A DNA stretch of 64,000 bases from Humibacillus xanthopallidus (lineage in GTDB: Bacteria; Actinomycetota; Actinomycetes; Actinomycetales; Dermatophilaceae): positions 186,001-250,000 of the forward strand of contig NZ_VFPM01000002.1 of assembly GCF_006716675.1 (NCBI RefSeq), given 5' to 3'. Positions within the stretch are counted from its first letter, which is position 1. Each line of letters opens with the position of its first letter. The notes below the pieces were generated by a model that worked only from the letters and a program-made list of their open reading frames with translations, had not been told where the DNA came from and made no database searches. This document shows positions 62,047-64,000 of the stretch, in pieces. The position numbers were made by a program, and so were the translations under genes.

Positions 62047-63360
62047 ATGCAGGGCGATCCGAGGCGGGTGGCGATGATCAGCGTGCACACGTCGCCGCTC
62101 GAGCAGCCCGGCACGGGCGATGCGGGCGGGCTCAACGTCTACGTCGCCGAGACGGCGACCCAGCTCGCCGCCCGCGGCATCGAGGTCGACATCTTCACCC
62201 GCCGCACCACCGGCGAGACGCCGGTCGAGGCCGAGCTCGTGCCCGGCGTGCGCGTGCGCCACGTGACGGCCGGCCCCTACGAGGGGCTCTCCAAGGAGGA
62301 CCTCCCGGGCCAGCTCTGCGCCTTCTCCGCCGGCATCATGCAGGCGGGCCTCTCCGTGCCCGAGGACCACTACGACCTCGTCCACTCCCACTACTGGCTC
62401 TCGGGGCAGGTCGGCTGGCTGGCCGCCGACCGCTGGCGGGTCGCGCTCGTCCACACGATGCACACGATGGCCCGCGTCAAGAACCTCCACCTCGCCGATG
62501 GCGACACCCCCGAGCCGCGTGGCCGTGAGATCGGCGAGGTCCAGGTCGTCGAGGCCGCCGACCGGCTCATCGCCAACACCGACGGCGAGGCGCGCGAGCT
62601 CATCGAGCTGTATGCCGCCCTGCCGTCCAAGGTCTCCGTCGTGCCCCCGGGCGTCGACCTCGACACCTTCACCCCGGGCGACCGCGGTGCCGCGCGGGCG
62701 GCGCTCGGGCTGCCCGTCGAGGGCGACGTGCTGCTCTTCGTGGGCCGGATCCAGCCCCTCAAGGCCCCCGACATGCTCCTGCGGGTCGCGGCCGAGCTGC
62801 TGGAGCGCGACCCCGGTCGCCGCGACCGTCTCACGGTGGCGGTCGTCGGAGGTCCGAGCGGCAGCGGCCTGACCCGGCCGCACGAGCTCGAGGAGCTCGC
62901 CGTCTCGCTCGGCATCAGCGACGTCGTCCGCTTCGTGCGTCCAGTCGAGCGGACGGTGCTCGCGCAGTGGTACCGCGCTGCCGACCTCGTGCTCGTGCCG
63001 AGCTACTCCGAGTCGTTCGGCCTCGTCGCCATCGAGGCCCAGGCCTGCGGCACCCCCGTCGTCGCTGCGGACGTGGGCGGCCTGCCGACGGCGGTAGGCG
63101 ACGCCGGCGTGCTCGTCGACGGGCACCGGGTGGGCCCGTGGACCGACGCGGTCGAGGCCCTCCTGCGCGACCGCCCGCACCGGCTGGAGCTGGGCCGCCG
63201 GGCCGTCGAGCACGCTGCCGGCTACGGCTGGGCCGCGACGACCGACCGCCTCGTCGAGGTCTACCGCCAGGCGATCCTCGGGCGGCAGGCGTCGGGCAAC
63301 GACTCGCCCATCGACGAGGGCCGGGCGCTCGTGGGCGTGCCGACGGCGGTCATCCCGTGA
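62047..63360 (+). CDS. mshA: D-inositol-3-phosphate glycosyltransferase MshA
   Basis: The 437-residue GT4 glycosyltransferase begins [20 protein letters not shown] (a typical MshA N-terminus), with [10 protein letters not shown] (UDP-GlcNAc loop), HSHYWLSG, and the C-terminal [20 protein letters not shown] nucleotide-sugar motif (Ex7E). It catalyses the first step of mycothiol synthesis. ATG 62047 is preceded by GGAAGGCGAGG; a GTG at 62002 would add fifteen residues. The YbjN gene overlaps its stop by four bases. Confidence 0.95.
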   Translation: MQGDPRRVAMISVHTSPLEQPGTGDAGGLNVYVAETATQLAARGIEVDIFTRRTTGETPVEAELVPGVRVRHVTAGPYEGLSKEDLPGQLCAFSAGIMQAGLSVPEDHYDLVHSHYWLSGQVGWLAADRWRVALVHTMHTMARVKNLHLADGDTPEPRGREIGEVQVVEAADRLIANTDGEARELIELYAALPSKVSVVPPGVDLDTFTPGDRGAARAALGLPVEGDVLLFVGRIQPLKAPDMLLRVAAELLERDPGRRDRLTVAVVGGPSGSGLTRPHELEELAVSLGISDVVRFVRPVERTVLAQWYRAADLVLVPSYSESFGLVAIEAQACGTPVVAADVGGLPTAVGDAGVLVDGHRVGPWTDAVEALLRDRPHRLELGRRAVEHAAGYGWAATTDRLVEVYRQAILGRQASGNDSPIDEGRALVGVPTAVIP

Positions 63361-63911
63361 GCGCCGACCTCGCTCCGGAGGAGCCGTCGACCGACGACGC
63401 CGCGGCCGACCGCGCGCCGGCTGCGGAAGCCCGCCTCACGGCATACCTCGACTCTGTGGGGCTGGGCTGGGAGCTCGGTGGCCGCCCCGGGGAGTACGTC
63501 GTGACGCTGCCGGGGGAGAAGAAGCTGAAGACGGTCGTGTCGCTGCTCGTGCGCGACCGCACGACGAGCCTCAGCGCCTTCGTCATCCGCAACCCCGACG
63601 AGAACCACGAGGCGTTCTACCGCACGCTGCTGCGCCGGAACCTGCGGCTGCAGGGGGTCGCCTACGCGATCGACACCGACGGCGACGTCTACCTGCGCGG
63701 CGAGCTGCCGACGACGGCGCTCGACGAGGAGCACCTCGACCAGCTGCTCGGGGTCGTCCTCACGGCGAGCGACGAGGCCTTCAACGAGCTGCTCGCGCTC
63801 GGCTTCCTCGGGTCGATGAAGAAGGAGTGGGCCTGGCGGGTGTCCCGCGGGGAGTCGACCCGCAACCTCGACGCCTTCCGCCACCTGCTGGAGGACACCT
63901 CGCAGGCGTGA
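63357..63911 (+). CDS. YbjN domain protein
   Basis: The 184-residue protein has a Ser/Thr/Ala-rich acidic lead (about 25 residues) followed by a YbjN-like fold ([49 protein letters not shown]). In actinobacteria this gene lies between mshA and gpmA, as here. The family resembles type III secretion chaperones; the role is unknown. GTG 63357 overlaps the mshA stop. Confidence 0.88.
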   Translation: MSADLAPEEPSTDDAAADRAPAAEARLTAYLDSVGLGWELGGRPGEYVVTLPGEKKLKTVVSLLVRDRTTSLSAFVIRNPDENHEAFYRTLLRRNLRLQGVAYAIDTDGDVYLRGELPTTALDEEHLDQLLGVVLTASDEAFNELLALGFLGSMKKEWAWRVSRGESTRNLDAFRHLLEDTSQA

Positions 63912-63934
63912 GCCTCATCGCTAGGCTGGCCCGC

Positions 63935-64000
63935 ATGACCTACACGCTCGTCCTCGTCCGTCACGGCGAAAGCGACTGGAACGCCAAGAACCTCTTCACC
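63935..64000 (+). CDS. gpmA: 2,3-bisphosphoglycerate-dependent phosphoglycerate mutase (3' end cut)
   Basis: Only 22 codons are in the window: MTYTLVLVRHGESDWNAKNL, containing the catalytic RHGESDWN of PGAM-type phosphoglycerate mutases (glycolysis). ATG 63935 is seven bases after TAGGCT (63922-63927), so it is probably leaderless. The rest lies beyond the right edge. Confidence 0.92.
   Translation, partial: MTYTLVLVRHGESDWNAKNLFT

Overview
The window is a GC-rich (about 70%) chromosomal segment from an actinobacterium, most likely an Intrasporangiaceae-type member of the Micrococcales (inference). The support is the presence of mycothiol genes (mshA, mshD), the orphan regulator GlnR, GuaB1, DUF2516, a SigB/SigF-type stress sigma factor, an HbhA-like protein, Tyr codons dominated by TAC, and many genes whose start codon lies 6-7 bases after a TANNNT -10 box (leaderless transcripts). 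No insertion sequence, prophage, CRISPR array or rRNA was seen.

Layout. 1-9.2 kb: partial guaB1, a TetR/PfpI/LtrA divergon, a fatty-acid desaturase with its ferredoxin reductase and a divergent PucR-type regulator, a six-copy 63-bp repeat array, and a hydroxyacid dehydrogenase. 9.2-17 kb: tRNA-Glu and tRNA-Asp, a PHP protein, a SigE-family sigma factor with a membrane partner, NUDIX and DUF385 enzymes, an ECF sigma / Ogt / Ada-like operon, a second Ogt coupled to a cation efflux gene, and CsbD. 17-30.5 kb: a catabolic island. A four-gene minus-strand unit (DUF1537 kinase, PdxA-type dehydrogenase, two DeoR paralogues) faces a nine-gene plus-strand operon whose genes mostly overlap by 4-8 bases (peptide-type ABC importer, aldo/keto reductase, HpcH/HpaI aldolase, cytosolic sialidase-like propeller enzyme, SDR). 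30.5-37.7 kb: thiolase, Ni/Co transporter, DinB, tRNA-Lys, PAS-ANTAR regulator, PEBP, SigF-type sigma and small unknowns. 37.8-48.2 kb: a phosphate block (DUF47-pit, pstSCAB with a PHO box, Nudix/histidine-phosphatase fusion, ppk) and mshD. 48.4-64 kb: secreted 5'-nucleotidase, glnR, MoaD-like protein, nitrobindin-like protein, YgfZ, a BKACE enzyme, an XRE/HbhA pair, asparaginase, dtd, a MEDS/HATPase protein, mshA, YbjN and the start of gpmA.

How the genes work together. The island looks like one pathway for importing and degrading an acid-sugar-containing compound. The aldolase would give pyruvate and the kinase/dehydrogenase pair would give a triose phosphate; two DeoR paralogues would regulate it from a shared 224-bp divergent region carrying overlapping inverted repeats. 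The phosphate block combines low- and high-affinity uptake with polyphosphate synthesis.

Most notable non-coding signal: the octamer GTATGCCG/CGGCATAC occurs about 49 times by eye, roughly 20-fold above composition expectation. It is concentrated between genes, forms terminator hairpins as inverted pairs, and inside genes often appears with the rare Tyr codon TAT. This is the behaviour of a DNA-uptake or other genome-wide protein-recognised sequence. A second dispersed family (ATCGAAAGAGCA..TCGTCG, about ten copies at four loci) and the 63-bp array are also unexplained.
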